Source of the DNA: Bacillus sp. S3 | GTDB taxonomy: Bacteria; Bacillota; Bacilli; Bacillales; Cytobacillaceae | Length of the DNA stretch: 64,000 nt | NCBI RefSeq assembly: GCF_005154805.1 | Contig: NZ_CP039727.1 | Location: forward strand, 2,167,501-2,231,500 | Direction of reading: 5' to 3' | Shown here: piece by piece, positions 1 to 8,729 of the stretch | Numbering within the stretch: the first letter of the stretch is position 1 | How the letters are laid out: the number at the start of each line of letters is the position of its first letter | Program-made: the position numbers and the translations under genes | The notes under the pieces: generated by a model | Database searches by the model: none | Told to the model about the DNA's origin: nothing | The model's input: the letters and a program-made list of their open reading frames with translations, nothing else

Positions 1-1117
1 GTTTCATAAAGGCTCCAAATAATCCGGATAAGCGGAAATTCCCTACCTTTCCGACGGCCGCCATAAGTCCGATGGATGCCACGGATCCTTTGTGGTGATA
101 TTCAAATGTTTTTAAAGATTCGCCCCGTATAGAAGCGACTATATTTTTCGCACAAACGGGTGCCTGTTGCAGTGCTACTTGTGCTGTTGGCGGTAAGGCA
201 GACTTTTCGTCCTTCATGAATAAAGAACAATCCCCGATACTAAAGATATTTTTCATGTTTTTAACGCGAAGATTTGCATCGACTGGAATCTTGCCTTTTT
301 CAATTGGCAAACCCCAGTTATGAACAATTGTGTTTCCTTTTACACCGCATGACCAGATTAATGTTCGCGTCTGTACCTCCAGATTATTTTCCAGTATCAC
401 TTTTTCTGGTGTACATTCCAGTATTTTTATTGAAGTTAGGACTTCAATGTTTCGCTTTTCTAACACATCTTTTGTATATTGGATTGATTGCTTAGGGAAA
501 AATGGTATGACTGATGGTGCGGCTTCAATGCCGACAATTTTAATCTTTTCAAATGGGATATCGTGTTCTTTACAAAGTTTTGGCAGGCCATCTGCCAATT
601 CTCCGAGCATTTCAATTCCGGTAAAACCACCTCCGGCAACGACAAACGTTAAACGGGAAGGATCATGGTCTTCTTTATAAAGGTTAAATTGTTTAATAAT
701 TTGGTGATAAATAATTTTTGTACTTCTGAAGCTTCGGATCTCAAAGGCATTTTCTTTCACTCCTGGAATGCCATAGGTTTCAACCTCAAATCCGAGTGCG
801 ATTAATAAATAGTCATAACTGACTGTTTCTCCGCCTTCAAGATATACCTCTTGGGTATTGAGGTCAACAGAGGATACTGCAGCTTTTAAGAAACGGGTTT
901 TATTTGGATTGATTAGTTCAGGAATAGACATGGCAATTTGCCGGTCTGCTGCGGTGCCAACTCCGGTCTTATGCAATTGGGTTGTAAGGTAATGATATTC
1001 ATGTTTATTAATTAATGTAACATCTGCTTCGCCGGATTTTAGCAATTTTTCTAAGGTTTTACTTGTGATAATTCCGCCATATCCGGCACCTAAAATGACG
1101 ATTTTTGGTTTAGACAT
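1..1117 (-). CDS. Type II NADH dehydrogenase-like FAD/NAD(P) oxidoreductase (3' end cut by window edge)
   Basis: Partial gene reading off the left edge; 372 codons are present and the C-terminus is missing. The protein opens with a Rossmann dinucleotide fold (GAGYGG, residues 10-15). A second nucleotide-binding glycine motif (AGGGFTGIE) lies mid-protein, and a GD motif late in the protein (IFSIGDCS) fits FAD binding. This is the layout of single-subunit, non-proton-pumping NADH:quinone oxidoreductases (Ndh/YumB type), which act at the inner face of the membrane. The ATG at 1117 follows AGGAGTG with good spacing. Two Rex-like operators lie upstream, as known for Bacillus ndh, which supports an NADH-oxidising role. 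Which Ndh paralog it is cannot be settled without the C-terminus. Confidence 0.85.
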   Translation of the reverse strand, partial: MSKPKIVILGAGYGGIITSKTLEKLLKSGEADVTLINKHEYHYLTTQLHKTGVGTAADRQIAMSIPELINPNKTRFLKAAVSSVDLNTQEVYLEGGETVSYDYLLIALGFEVETYGIPGVKENAFEIRSFRSTKIIYHQIIKQFNLYKEDHDPSRLTFVVAGGGFTGIEMLGELADGLPKLCKEHDIPFEKIKIVGIEAAPSVIPFFPKQSIQYTKDVLEKRNIEVLTSIKILECTPEKVILENNLEVQTRTLIWSCGVKGNTIVHNWGLPIEKGKIPVDANLRVKNMKNIFSIGDCSLFMKDEKSALPPTAQVALQQAPVCAKNIVASIRGESLKTFEYHHKGSVASIGLMAAVGKVGNFRLSGLFGAFMK

Positions 1118-1163
1118 CTTGACCCACTCCTAATTTCATTTAATTAAGGATTATCTGCTTTCT

Positions 1164-1181
1164 TTGTGAAATCATTCACAA
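1164..1181. promoter_or_regulatory. Rex-type operator, proximal
   Basis: TTGTGAAATCATTCACAA matches the Rex redox-sensor palindrome (TTGTGAA-N4-TTCACAA) exactly in both arms. It lies about 47 bp upstream of the NADH dehydrogenase start, so derepression at high NADH/NAD+ is the expected control. Confidence 0.8.
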
Positions 1182-1220
1182 TAGGGATTAAAAAAATAAG
1201 AGCTATTGCACAATGATTTT

Positions 1221-1238
1221 ATGTGAAATATTTCACAT
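1221..1238. promoter_or_regulatory. Rex-type operator, distal
   Basis: ATGTGAAATATTTCACAT is a perfect 18-bp palindrome with the Rex core (TGTGAAATATTTCACA). Its centre lies 57 bp from that of the proximal site, so the two could be bound cooperatively. It could also act on the secreted-protein gene at 1395, which runs the other way. Confidence 0.75.
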
Positions 1239-1394
1239 ACCTTTTATATTATTAGAATACAATAGTTTTACGAACATCTCAAGTGGTTTTTAACTAAATT
1301 TTTGTCAATTTGGTAAATTTTTTTTCACATTCTGGGCATGATAATTTCGTGCTGAAATTTGAATGTATATCTAATCAGAATGGAAGGGATCGTA

Positions 1395-1940
1395 ATGAAG
1401 CTTAAAATATTTTTCACATTGGTATTAGTTTTGTCCATGTCAGGTTTTGCAAGTGCGAAAGATTCTGTGCCAGTTGACCATGAGGAAAAGCCATGCAATT
1501 GCCAGGAAGAAGAACACCGTCATATGATGCATAAAGACTGGCAGTCAATGATGAAGGAGCGAGAGCAAAAACTCCTGACATGGGTAGACCAATATACTCC
1601 GGATAAAAAGGGAGAATGGACGAAAGTGCTGGAGGAAAAGAAGACGCTCCGTAACAAGTGGATGAGTCCGGAAAATGCGGCCAAACGAGAGCAGTGGAAA
1701 AAGGAAAAAATGGCTAAAATGGAAGAGCTTAAAAAGCAATTTGATGAAGGAAAGCTGACAAAAGAACAGTATATTGCAAAGATCCATGAAGGGAAAAAGA
1801 TGGGACATTGGAAAATGTTCCATGATTTAAGAATAGCGATAGATAAAAAGGACGATAAGCAGGCTGCGGTAATTCTAAATCAACTTTTAGTTCAAATGAA
1901 AGAGCATAACAAGATGTTGAAAGAAAAATTGAAAATGTAA
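1395..1940 (+). CDS. Predicted secreted, highly charged helical protein
   Basis: 181 residues. A clear signal peptide (K-rich start, hydrophobic core, cleavage after GFASA near residue 21) is followed by a mature part rich in Lys, Glu, Met and His, with no Cys beyond a CNC motif shortly after cleavage. The remainder looks entirely alpha-helical (repeated KKxxE/EELKKQ patterns). I do not recognise a family. The reading frame extends upstream, but the ATG at 1395 follows GGAAGGGAT and begins the signal peptide. A terminator follows the stop, so it is probably monocistronic. The His/Met/Glu-rich composition loosely recalls periplasmic metal-binding helical proteins; that is speculation. Confidence 0.75.
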   Translation: MKLKIFFTLVLVLSMSGFASAKDSVPVDHEEKPCNCQEEEHRHMMHKDWQSMMKEREQKLLTWVDQYTPDKKGEWTKVLEEKKTLRNKWMSPENAAKREQWKKEKMAKMEELKKQFDEGKLTKEQYIAKIHEGKKMGHWKMFHDLRIAIDKKDDKQAAVILNQLLVQMKEHNKMLKEKLKM

Positions 1941-1957
1941 TAAATAGCACTTGAAGT

Positions 1958-1987
1958 AGTCAATTCCAAAATGGGATTGGCTTTTTC
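1958..1987 (+). terminator. Rho-independent terminator
   Basis: Stem AGTCAATTCC / GGGATTGGCT (with G-U pairs), five-base loop, then a T run; 18 bp after the secreted-protein stop. Confidence 0.7.
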
Positions 1988-2079
1988 AGTTTATTTTTAT
2001 GGTAATTTTTTCGGGTGCTAAAGTGATCCTCTTGAGGGAATATTGTAGAAGTAGGATAGTGACTAAGAGGAGGATTTAC

Positions 2080-2205
2080 ATGGACAGAAAAAAACTGATG
2101 ATGACAACGATTGGATTGGGTGCTGCCTATTTAATGCGCAATTCAAAATCACGGAAAAAATTAATGAATCAATTTCAAGCATTTGCTGAAAAATCTAGAA
2201 GATAA
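2080..2205 (+). CDS. Small membrane-anchored protein, 41 aa
   Basis: 41 residues, start MDRKKLMM, preceded by a strong site (AAGAGGAGGATTTAC) at ideal spacing, which is the main reason to call it. A short hydrophobic stretch (roughly residues 8-20) is flanked by Lys/Arg, and the C-terminus is basic. It resembles the small Bacillus DUF3918/YrzQ-type proteins in size and layout, but I cannot confirm this. An upstream in-frame ATG at 1999 lacks a ribosome binding site. Function unknown. Confidence 0.7.
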   Translation: MDRKKLMMTTIGLGAAYLMRNSKSRKKLMNQFQAFAEKSRR

Positions 2206-2214
2206 AGACAAAAA

Positions 2215-2245
2215 AGCATCCCCTGTAATCATTTCAGGGGGTGCT
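2215..2245. terminator. Bidirectional terminator
   Basis: AGCATCCCCTG / CAGGGGGTGCT stem of 11 bp with a 9-nt loop, A-rich on the left and T-rich on the right. It serves the small gene on + and tatA on -. Confidence 0.85.
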
Positions 2246-2258
2246 TTACATTTCAGCG

Positions 2259-2474
2259 TTATTTTTTTAAGCTAACTTTCTCTTGTTTTGCTTCTTTAAC
2301 ATCTTCTTTAAATTCTTCCTTTATGTCTTCAGCAATTCCCTCTGTTGCTTTTTTAAATTCACGGATGGACTTTCCAACGGCACGTCCGATCTCAGGGAGT
2401 TTATTAGGGCCAAAAATAACTAGGGCAACAATTAGAATTAAAATTAATCCCGGAACACCAATATTTGAAAACAT
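2259..2474 (-). CDS. tatA: Twin-arginine translocase subunit TatA
   Basis: 71 residues from ATG 2474. An N-terminal hydrophobic helix ([18 protein letters not shown]) leads into the conserved [14 protein letters not shown] hinge and an amphipathic helix, then an acidic/basic tail. This is the TatA/E signature, forming the pore for export of folded proteins. A TTG nine bases upstream is in frame, but GGGAG abuts it directly, whereas GGGAG is 9 nt from the ATG; the ATG is preferred. No tatC is adjacent, so it is a stand-alone tatA. It ends at the shared terminator. Confidence 0.93.
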   Translation of the reverse strand: MFSNIGVPGLILILIVALVIFGPNKLPEIGRAVGKSIREFKKATEGIAEDIKEEFKEDVKEAKQEKVSLKK

Positions 2475-2547
2475 GTTTTTCAACTCCCAAAACGAATAAA
2501 ATGATCATGTCTATTATACCTTTAAATATAACATTATTCTACTATGA

Positions 2548-3141
2548 TTAAGTAAAAGTTGCGTGGATCATAAATAGAATAAAAAATCCTATTGCAAGTT
2601 TTAAATGCCAATTATGATCAGTCCTTTTAAACCGCTTTAAACCCATGCCCATAAGAAATAACAAAACTAATGAGGAGGCAATACCGGTTAAATAAGTAAA
2701 GTCAAATTTAAATCCTCTAATAAGTGCTAAAATTCCATGCAGTGTGACGATACCGAAAGATAGGATTGCAACGGGAACATGCCATTTTCGAGCTAACTTA
2801 GCAAGGAATTGCAATGCTGTTTTCAACTGAAAGTCTTGGATACGGAATTCCTTTATTTTTTTCCATTTCAATAATCGATAGATTGGATAAATCGCTAGAG
2901 CAGCAAAAAATCCAATTCTTGAAATGGAACCGATTTGTTTAAAAATCCCTTTGTAATGTCGGAAATCCTGGGCAAATAATTGCTGGCGATTAATAAAGAT
3001 GGCAATCATCCCTATCGAGATCAAAATGACCGTTGCTAGTGCAAATAAAATAATGGTTTTTCTTTCTTTGGGATTAGGAATAAAATTAGCAAAAAAACTT
3101 GATTTTTTAGCTGATTGGGAAGACTGATTAATGTTAATCAC
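2548..3141 (-). CDS. Polytopic membrane protein with two H-x13-H pairs, possible b-type haem protein
   Basis: 197 residues with about five hydrophobic segments (approximately 29-50, 73-90, 121-141, 147-167, 181-195). Histidines H121/H135 and H179/H193 lie in two helices, each pair exactly 14 apart. This H-x13-H spacing is typical of bis-haem four-helix bundles such as ferric reductase-like domains. No flavin or NAD domain is present, so it would be a membrane haem module only. The GTG start at 3141 sits very close to an AAAGG element, so the start is uncertain. It lies between tatA and the dlt operon. Haem binding is inferred from spacing only. Confidence 0.7.
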   Translation of the reverse strand: MININQSSQSAKKSSFFANFIPNPKERKTIILFALATVILISIGMIAIFINRQQLFAQDFRHYKGIFKQIGSISRIGFFAALAIYPIYRLLKWKKIKEFRIQDFQLKTALQFLAKLARKWHVPVAILSFGIVTLHGILALIRGFKFDFTYLTGIASSLVLLFLMGMGLKRFKRTDHNWHLKLAIGFFILFMIHATFT

Positions 3142-3240
3142 ACACCTTTGATCTCAATATAAAGGTAGTTTACCCTATCTATATTAAAATTGTATAAACA
3201 GCGGGTTAAAAAAGTCTGAAATAGAATGAAGCTGATCAGG

Positions 3241-4443
3241 CTAGTTTGACCGAACGACTTCAACATCTATTTTTTTCCCTTCATAAAAGTCCTGGATTGC
3301 TTTATCGGCATAGACCCAGCCTTTCCAGCCAATATGAATTGTATCCTTCATGAAGTAAGGGTCATATTCATGATGGGAGAAATCGGCAATTTGAAAGCCC
3401 TCGGTTTCAATTTGTTTTTTTATCCGTTCATAATACGCGGTGCGTCCTACTTTTGGAAAACCGGTGTAGTCGTACCATGGTCCGTTAACGGGAACAGAAA
3501 TAAATAACGGCTCCGCTCCAGCCTGTTTTAAAAGGCTAAGGACTAGTTGGAAATCTTGGTATTCAGGAGATTCACCATACGATGCACCAATTTTGTTATC
3601 TTTTAACGAAGGAACCATTTTGTGAATTTTATTGTATTGGCTATTAATCACGTAAAAGTGATTATTCGTTGATTTTTTTTCGCCGAGATGATTTGCCTGT
3701 GCCGCTAATTCATCCCAGGATTTATTCTTCACCTGTGGGTTGAGATCCCGCTTATGTGGAATACCGCCGACCAATGAATAATAAAGGTCCTTTTTTATTA
3801 ACAATTTACGATAGGCCAAAGCGAAAGGGCGGATCCATGCACTCTCTCTTTTGGTCCATGGATTATTTGTAATCTCCGCTCGATACATGACAGATAGAAA
3901 TGGATCGTTTTGAACGGGTGAAAATTTTAACAACCGTTCAATAGCCTTTTTCTTTAGCGCGGGATCGATGTTTTTATTAAAAGCTAAATCATAGCCTTGC
4001 AAGGAAGAATAATTAGGAACAAAATGGGACTCATCCGTTCCTTTTGGCTGAAACCATTGCGGGGACAAGACGAAAACCATTTTCTTTCCCTTCAGCTGCC
4101 CAGTTTGCTCAGCAAAATTTAAAAAATGAATTAATGATTCCGTTCCTCCGCGACCGATAAGGAAAGGGGTGAAATCTCCCCCAGCCTCTTTGAAATAATT
4201 GGACGGGTGGAAACGGTCAAGTCTGGCAAGTTCTGAAGATCCATAAATCGGTAAATATTGATGATCTTCAAGCATTTTTTGCTGGACATATTTACCCTGA
4301 AACATAAATGGATTTAGTTCTGTTGCAGCTTGAGAAATTCTCGATTTGGGTATCATTTTCTCAATCCATTGATTTGGAATCGCAACCACAATAATCAAAA
4401 CGAGAACGGCTGCGATTATGGGTGAGAATAATACTTTTTTCAT
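3241..4443 (-). CDS. dltD: D-alanyl transfer protein DltD
   Basis: 400 residues. One N-terminal membrane anchor (residues about 4-24) is followed by an extracytoplasmic SGNH-like domain: YGSSELARLDRFHPSNYF carries the nucleophile Ser and DTIHIGWKGW the Asp/His pair. DltD acts at the last step of D-alanylation of teichoic acids, outside the membrane. It is the last gene of dltXABCD, overlapping dltC by 4 bp (ATGA), so translation is coupled. The product lowers envelope negative charge and protects against cationic peptides. Confidence 0.95.
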   Translation of the reverse strand: MKKVLFSPIIAAVLVLIIVVAIPNQWIEKMIPKSRISQAATELNPFMFQGKYVQQKMLEDHQYLPIYGSSELARLDRFHPSNYFKEAGGDFTPFLIGRGGTESLIHFLNFAEQTGQLKGKKMVFVLSPQWFQPKGTDESHFVPNYSSLQGYDLAFNKNIDPALKKKAIERLLKFSPVQNDPFLSVMYRAEITNNPWTKRESAWIRPFALAYRKLLIKKDLYYSLVGGIPHKRDLNPQVKNKSWDELAAQANHLGEKKSTNNHFYVINSQYNKIHKMVPSLKDNKIGASYGESPEYQDFQLVLSLLKQAGAEPLFISVPVNGPWYDYTGFPKVGRTAYYERIKKQIETEGFQIADFSHHEYDPYFMKDTIHIGWKGWVYADKAIQDFYEGKKIDVEVVRSN

Positions 4444-4676
4444 TGGAAATCAGCCAATTGATTGGCGATATTAGTAGGTGTATTCCATGTATCACGGTCA
4501 AACTCGGTAATTGGAACAAGTATGCCGAAACGTTCTTCTATTTGAATGAGTAATTCAACTGTCCCAAATGAATCCAATAAACCGGCATCAAATAAATCAA
4601 TATCCGGATTTTCCTTAACGATATCGTCCTGGCAAATTTCTGCTAATAATGTTAAAACCTCATGGTTGAAATCCAT
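4440..4676 (-). CDS. dltC: D-alanyl carrier protein DltC
   Basis: 78 residues from ATG 4676, the usual DltC length. The carrier motif DAGLLDSFGTVELL contains the Ser (residue 36) that receives 4'-phosphopantetheine, to which D-alanine is thioester-linked by DltA. An in-frame TTG at 4685 overlaps the dltB stop, but the AAAGGGG ribosome binding site is 10 nt from the ATG and only about 1 nt from the TTG, so the ATG is chosen. Four-helix acyl-carrier fold, cytoplasmic. Confidence 0.95.
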   Translation of the reverse strand: MDFNHEVLTLLAEICQDDIVKENPDIDLFDAGLLDSFGTVELLIQIEERFGILVPITEFDRDTWNTPTNIANQLADFQ

Positions 4677-4681
4677 TTGAA

Positions 4682-5848
4682 TCAAACCCCTTTATGAAAT
4701 AATTGTCCTGAGAAAATATAAAAACCAAAGCAAATCACATGGAAGGTAATGATGATCGCAACCATATGGGTAAGCTTATTTTGCGGCCACCATTTGTGTT
4801 TTTTATTGAACCGTTCAAAGGCATTGTAAGCAACCATTATTACAGCATGGTATATCCCATAAATGAGATATTGTATTTCCAAACCGTGCCATACTCCCAT
4901 TAATAAAAACAGTAAGATATAACCAAGGTTTGAGAGGGTGTTACGGTTTTTAATCCATTTTTTCTTCGTCATCCAAAAGACAAATCGCATGTACACATAG
5001 TCTCTGAACCAAAAGGAAAGACTCATATGCCAGCGATTCCAAAAGTCTTTAATATTCCTGCTAAGGAATGGCTTATCAAAGTTTTCCGGAGATTTGACTC
5101 CCATAATATAACTAACACCTATCGCAAAAGCGCTGTAGCCGGCAAAATCGAAAAATAGATAGAGGCTATAGGCGTACATGTAATAGAGGTGGTGTTCAAA
5201 ATGACTATGGGCAATAAATCGTAAGTTCGTGATAAAAAAATGATTGATAGAATAGCCAATGATGTATTTATATAAAAAACCGCAAAAAATTTTATTTATC
5301 CCTTCATAAAGCATGAATTTGTATTGTTCGCCCGATATCACCACTTCCAAATCTTTATCAAAGCGGCGATAACGGTCGATTGGACCAGATGAAATGGTCG
5401 GGAAAAATAAAATGAAATAGAGTAATCGGGAGAGGGGCAGGTCTTTTTTAATCAGCCCATCACGTGTCTCCATGATTAATTGCGTACCCTTAAACGTTAA
5501 ATAAGAAATACCGAGAAACCCAATGACGTTTATATCTGAGAAATAAGGCAGCAGCTTCGAAAGAATCAGCGGCAGAATCGAAAGAAGAACGGCAATATAA
5601 AAAATGTTGTTAGCATTGTTCTGTCTCCGATAGGTGATGTATGCCTTTATTAAAACGACTTGCCAAATCGTAAATATGATCAGTGCAATAGCTTGATTAA
5701 GAGATGAAGCAAAGATGATGCCAAGGACGATGATTGAAACCAACATGTTATACGTATGAAATCTTTTTCCCTGTAAACCGAGAATAACCGTCGGTGCTAA
5801 AAGAACAGCAAGGATGAAAAAGAAACTAAAAGAACCATAGGGTGTCAT
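4682..5848 (-). CDS. dltB: MBOAT-family D-alanyl transporter/transferase DltB
   Basis: 388 residues, strongly hydrophobic with ten or more predicted membrane segments. The MBOAT signature is visible: DFWNRWHMSLSFWFRDYVY, and the catalytic His in LLFLLMGVWHGLEIQYLIYG. DltB passes D-alanine from DltC across the membrane toward DltD and DltX. It overlaps dltA by 4 bp (ATGA). Confidence 0.95.
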   Translation of the reverse strand: MTPYGSFSFFFILAVLLAPTVILGLQGKRFHTYNMLVSIIVLGIIFASSLNQAIALIIFTIWQVVLIKAYITYRRQNNANNIFYIAVLLSILPLILSKLLPYFSDINVIGFLGISYLTFKGTQLIMETRDGLIKKDLPLSRLLYFILFFPTISSGPIDRYRRFDKDLEVVISGEQYKFMLYEGINKIFCGFLYKYIIGYSINHFFITNLRFIAHSHFEHHLYYMYAYSLYLFFDFAGYSAFAIGVSYIMGVKSPENFDKPFLSRNIKDFWNRWHMSLSFWFRDYVYMRFVFWMTKKKWIKNRNTLSNLGYILLFLLMGVWHGLEIQYLIYGIYHAVIMVAYNAFERFNKKHKWWPQNKLTHMVAIIITFHVICFGFYIFSGQLFHKGV

Positions 5849-7362
5849 CGTAATATCATTTCCTTGAATTTTTTACGGTCCATTTTTCCATTCGCTGTCA
5901 TTGGAAGCTCTTTATGGTATGAGAATTTTCTCGGGATCATATAAACAGGGATGACCTTGCTCAGGTCTTTTTTAATCGCGCTAGTTAATTGAAATTCCTT
6001 TTCAAAATCATGGCTGGCAGGAATAATGGCCGCTAGTAAATAGTCAATTTTGTCATGCTGATAGACCGGAATGACTGCGGCGGAGTTCACATATTTGCAA
6101 TTGGCAATCTGATATTCAATTTCCTCTAATTCCATTCGGTAGCCATGAAGTTTGATCTGAAAATCCATCCGGCCTTTGTAAAAAATCAATCCATCGTGGC
6201 CAAGAAAGGCAGCATCACCTGTTCGATAGGCCTGCTCCCCTTCAAATTGATAAAAGCTTTTTTCGGTAAGTTCCTGCTGTCCCAAGTACCCTTTACTTAC
6301 ACTCGGACCAATAATAATCATTTCACCTTTTTCCCCAGGCCTGACCGCCAGGCCATTTTTATCAACCAAAACGATTCGTGTGTCTTTTTTTGGTTTTCCG
6401 ATAGGGAGATTCGGGTATGCTTCCAGTATTTCAGCTGTTATCTCAACTGAAGTGACCGCAACGGTTGCTTCAGTCGGGCCATAGGTGTTAAATATTTGTG
6501 CTTTTGGGAACCGCTCCCTTAATTGCATGCATATCACTGCCGGCAAGGATTCCCCGCAAAATAAAAACACGGAAAGCTCTGGCAGCAGGTCTTCCGTAAA
6601 CGTTGGTTCCATTAAACACATCTGAACGAAAGAAGGAGTAGAAGTCCATACCTCTGTCTTTGATTTGGCCAATGCTTCAAATAATAGCTTTGGCCTAGCA
6701 ATCATTTCTTTCGTTATCGCAAAAATGGTACCTCCACTCGCAAGAGCGGAATAAAGGTCCATGACGGATAAATCAAACGAGTACGGTGCTTGATTTAAAA
6801 AACGAAGATTGCCATTGATGGGGAAATCCGCTGCCATCCAATCGACAAAGCTTTGCAGATTATGAGCAGAAATCTGAACGCCTTTCGGATTTCCGGTACT
6901 TCCAGAAGTATAAATAATATAGAAATTTTCATCCCCGGTAACCCAATTAGATGGATCTATTGGGACATTTGAAACTGGTTCCGCCAGAATATGATCATAG
7001 TTTACAATCGTGACTTCGGCATTGTTCAAGACCAATTCTTGTCCGGAAGCATTGATGACCCATTCAGCGCGCGAACTACTGATAATGTTTATGATTCTTT
7101 CGCTTGGAATTGACGTGTCAACAGGAATATACGGTAATCCTGCTTTTACACATCCTAAAAAGGAGCAAACCATTGAAGCTTCCATATGACCATAAACTAA
7201 GACAGGCAACTGTCCTTTATTGGATTGCTTCAAAAGAAAAGCTGCTATTTGCTCCGATTGTCTCCAAAGTTCGCCATAAGATATTTCTTCCGAGGGAGAG
7301 ATATAGGCTAACGTATCGGGATGTAAATGCGAAAATCTTTTTATTGTCTCTAACAATTCCAT
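5845..7362 (-). CDS. dltA: D-alanine--D-alanyl carrier protein ligase DltA
   Basis: 505 residues, ANL-superfamily adenylating enzyme. The P-loop YTSGSTGNPKG, the core FNTYGPTEATV and YRTGD motifs, and the C-terminal Lys in TANGKMDRKKF are all present. It activates D-alanine with ATP and loads DltC. Start ATG 7362 follows AAGGGAGG; the gene begins 14 bp after the dltX stop. Confidence 0.96.
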   Translation of the reverse strand: MELLETIKRFSHLHPDTLAYISPSEEISYGELWRQSEQIAAFLLKQSNKGQLPVLVYGHMEASMVCSFLGCVKAGLPYIPVDTSIPSERIINIISSSRAEWVINASGQELVLNNAEVTIVNYDHILAEPVSNVPIDPSNWVTGDENFYIIYTSGSTGNPKGVQISAHNLQSFVDWMAADFPINGNLRFLNQAPYSFDLSVMDLYSALASGGTIFAITKEMIARPKLLFEALAKSKTEVWTSTPSFVQMCLMEPTFTEDLLPELSVFLFCGESLPAVICMQLRERFPKAQIFNTYGPTEATVAVTSVEITAEILEAYPNLPIGKPKKDTRIVLVDKNGLAVRPGEKGEMIIIGPSVSKGYLGQQELTEKSFYQFEGEQAYRTGDAAFLGHDGLIFYKGRMDFQIKLHGYRMELEEIEYQIANCKYVNSAAVIPVYQHDKIDYLLAAIIPASHDFEKEFQLTSAIKKDLSKVIPVYMIPRKFSYHKELPMTANGKMDRKKFKEMILR

Positions 7363-7376
7363 CTTGGCAGCCTCCC

Positions 7377-7526
7377 TTAAAAATCGTTGTAAATGTAGGA
7401 CCCTGCACTTGCATCGTTAAATCCGTACATAAAAAATAACAAAAGGAGGATGAGCAAATAGTAAACAAACCGGCCAAGCCACTTTACCTTATGGCTGTTT
7501 AAAAATCTTCGTAATCTTTCAACCAT
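7377..7526 (-). CDS. dltX: Teichoic acid D-Ala incorporation-associated protein DltX
   Basis: 49-residue membrane peptide at the head of the dlt operon. It has a basic N-terminus (MVERLRRFLNSHKVKW), one transmembrane helix (about residues 20-35) and a C-terminus ending in YIYNDF, matching the conserved C-terminal motif of DltX. A strong AGGAGG lies 8 nt before the ATG. In this family the C-terminal Tyr is implicated as a D-alanyl relay; here Y46 is retained. It is often missed by annotation pipelines because of its size. Confidence 0.9.
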   Translation of the reverse strand: MVERLRRFLNSHKVKWLGRFVYYLLILLLLFFMYGFNDASAGSYIYNDF

Positions 7527-7633
7527 CGGTGGTGCCTCCTTTTTGATGACATAACAATCATAATCTCTTTTTTGATGGAAACAATTAATGGCGAATTAAT
7601 AAATTATTAAAAAATAATTAAATTTAAAAACAA

Positions 7634-7665
7634 AAAAGACCGACTGTGTACCCAATCGGTCTTTT
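7634..7665 (-). terminator. Terminator of the M42 peptidase gene
   Basis: AAAAGACCGA / TCGGTCTTTT stem with an 11-nt loop and T tracts on both sides. It separates the peptidase gene from the dlt promoter region. No clear dlt promoter was recognised in 7527-7633. Confidence 0.85.
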
Positions 7666-7676
7666 GCTTCCTATGC

Positions 7677-8729
7677 TTATTGAATTAATTCAGACAGAAT
7701 GTATTGATATAAAAGCCTTGCTGTGTTTTCAATTGATGATTGGTGTGTTCGCTCGAATGCATGCGAAGAATCGATGCCAGGTCCGATTAAGCCGTGAACA
7801 ATGTCATGACCGGAGCGAATGGCAGCCGATGCATCCGATCCATAATAGGGATAAATATCCAATTTGTATTCGATGTTATTTTCTTCTGCCAGGCGGACTA
7901 AATTCTTGCGTAATTGGTAATGATAGGGCCCGCTTGCATCTTTAACACAGATGGAAACCGTATATTCATCGGTGGACTGCCCGTCACCCATTGCTCCCAT
8001 ATCGACTGCTAAGTATTCAACCGTTTCCGGCGTTATATTGGAGTTACCGCCGTAGCCGATTTCTTCATTGTTCGAAATTAAAAAATGGGTCGTATATGGC
8101 AAGGTCAGATTTTCAGTTTTGATTTGCTTGATTAATTGAAGAAGAATCGCCACACTTGCTTTATCATCCAGGTGGCGGGATTTTATATAGCCGCTTGGAG
8201 TCAATTCCACCCGAGGATCGAATGAAATAAAATCTCCAACCTCAATCCCTAGTGCCCTGACTTCTTCAGCAGTATGTACTTTTTCATCGATCCGAACCTC
8301 AATATTTTCCTGATTTCGCTCTGCTTTACCGGCATCCTTATAAACATGGACGGATGTTTGATGCATGAGTATGGTTCCCGTGTATTTCTTGCCGCTGCTT
8401 GTCTCAATTTGGCAATATTCTCCTTCAATGGAGTTGTATTTAAACCCGCCAATTAAGTCGATTTTTAATCTTCCGTTGGATTTAATTTCCTTTACCATGG
8501 CACCAAGCGTATCAACGTGTGCCGTAAGCATGCGGTGTTTGCTCGTATCTTTTCCTTCTACTGTCGCAATTAACCCGCCTTTTCGGTTTCTGTACGTGTT
8601 GATTTGCAGATCTGAAAGGAAATTTTCAACAAAAGTGATGACTTCATTTGTATTTCCGGACGGACTTGGGATCGACACTAAATCACTAATTAATTTCATT
8701 GTGTCTGCAGAATATGTAAAATTACCCAC
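7677..8729 (-). CDS. M42-family metal-dependent aminopeptidase
   Basis: 350 residues from GTG 8729. Di-metal site residues are evident: TAHVDTLG, SRHLDDKAS, SNNEEIGYGG, VDMGAMG, and SSHAFERTH near the end. These match the M42 (glutamyl aminopeptidase/deblocking, FrvX/YhfE) layout. The enzyme is cytoplasmic and forms large oligomers in studied members. An ATG nine codons upstream overlaps its own AAGGA, while AAAGGGG is 7 nt before the GTG, and 350 aa is the usual family length, so the GTG is favoured. It stands alone with its own terminator. Confidence 0.9.
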   Translation of the reverse strand: MGNFTYSADTMKLISDLVSIPSPSGNTNEVITFVENFLSDLQINTYRNRKGGLIATVEGKDTSKHRMLTAHVDTLGAMVKEIKSNGRLKIDLIGGFKYNSIEGEYCQIETSSGKKYTGTILMHQTSVHVYKDAGKAERNQENIEVRIDEKVHTAEEVRALGIEVGDFISFDPRVELTPSGYIKSRHLDDKASVAILLQLIKQIKTENLTLPYTTHFLISNNEEIGYGGNSNITPETVEYLAVDMGAMGDGQSTDEYTVSICVKDASGPYHYQLRKNLVRLAEENNIEYKLDIYPYYGSDASAAIRSGHDIVHGLIGPGIDSSHAFERTHQSSIENTARLLYQYILSELIQ

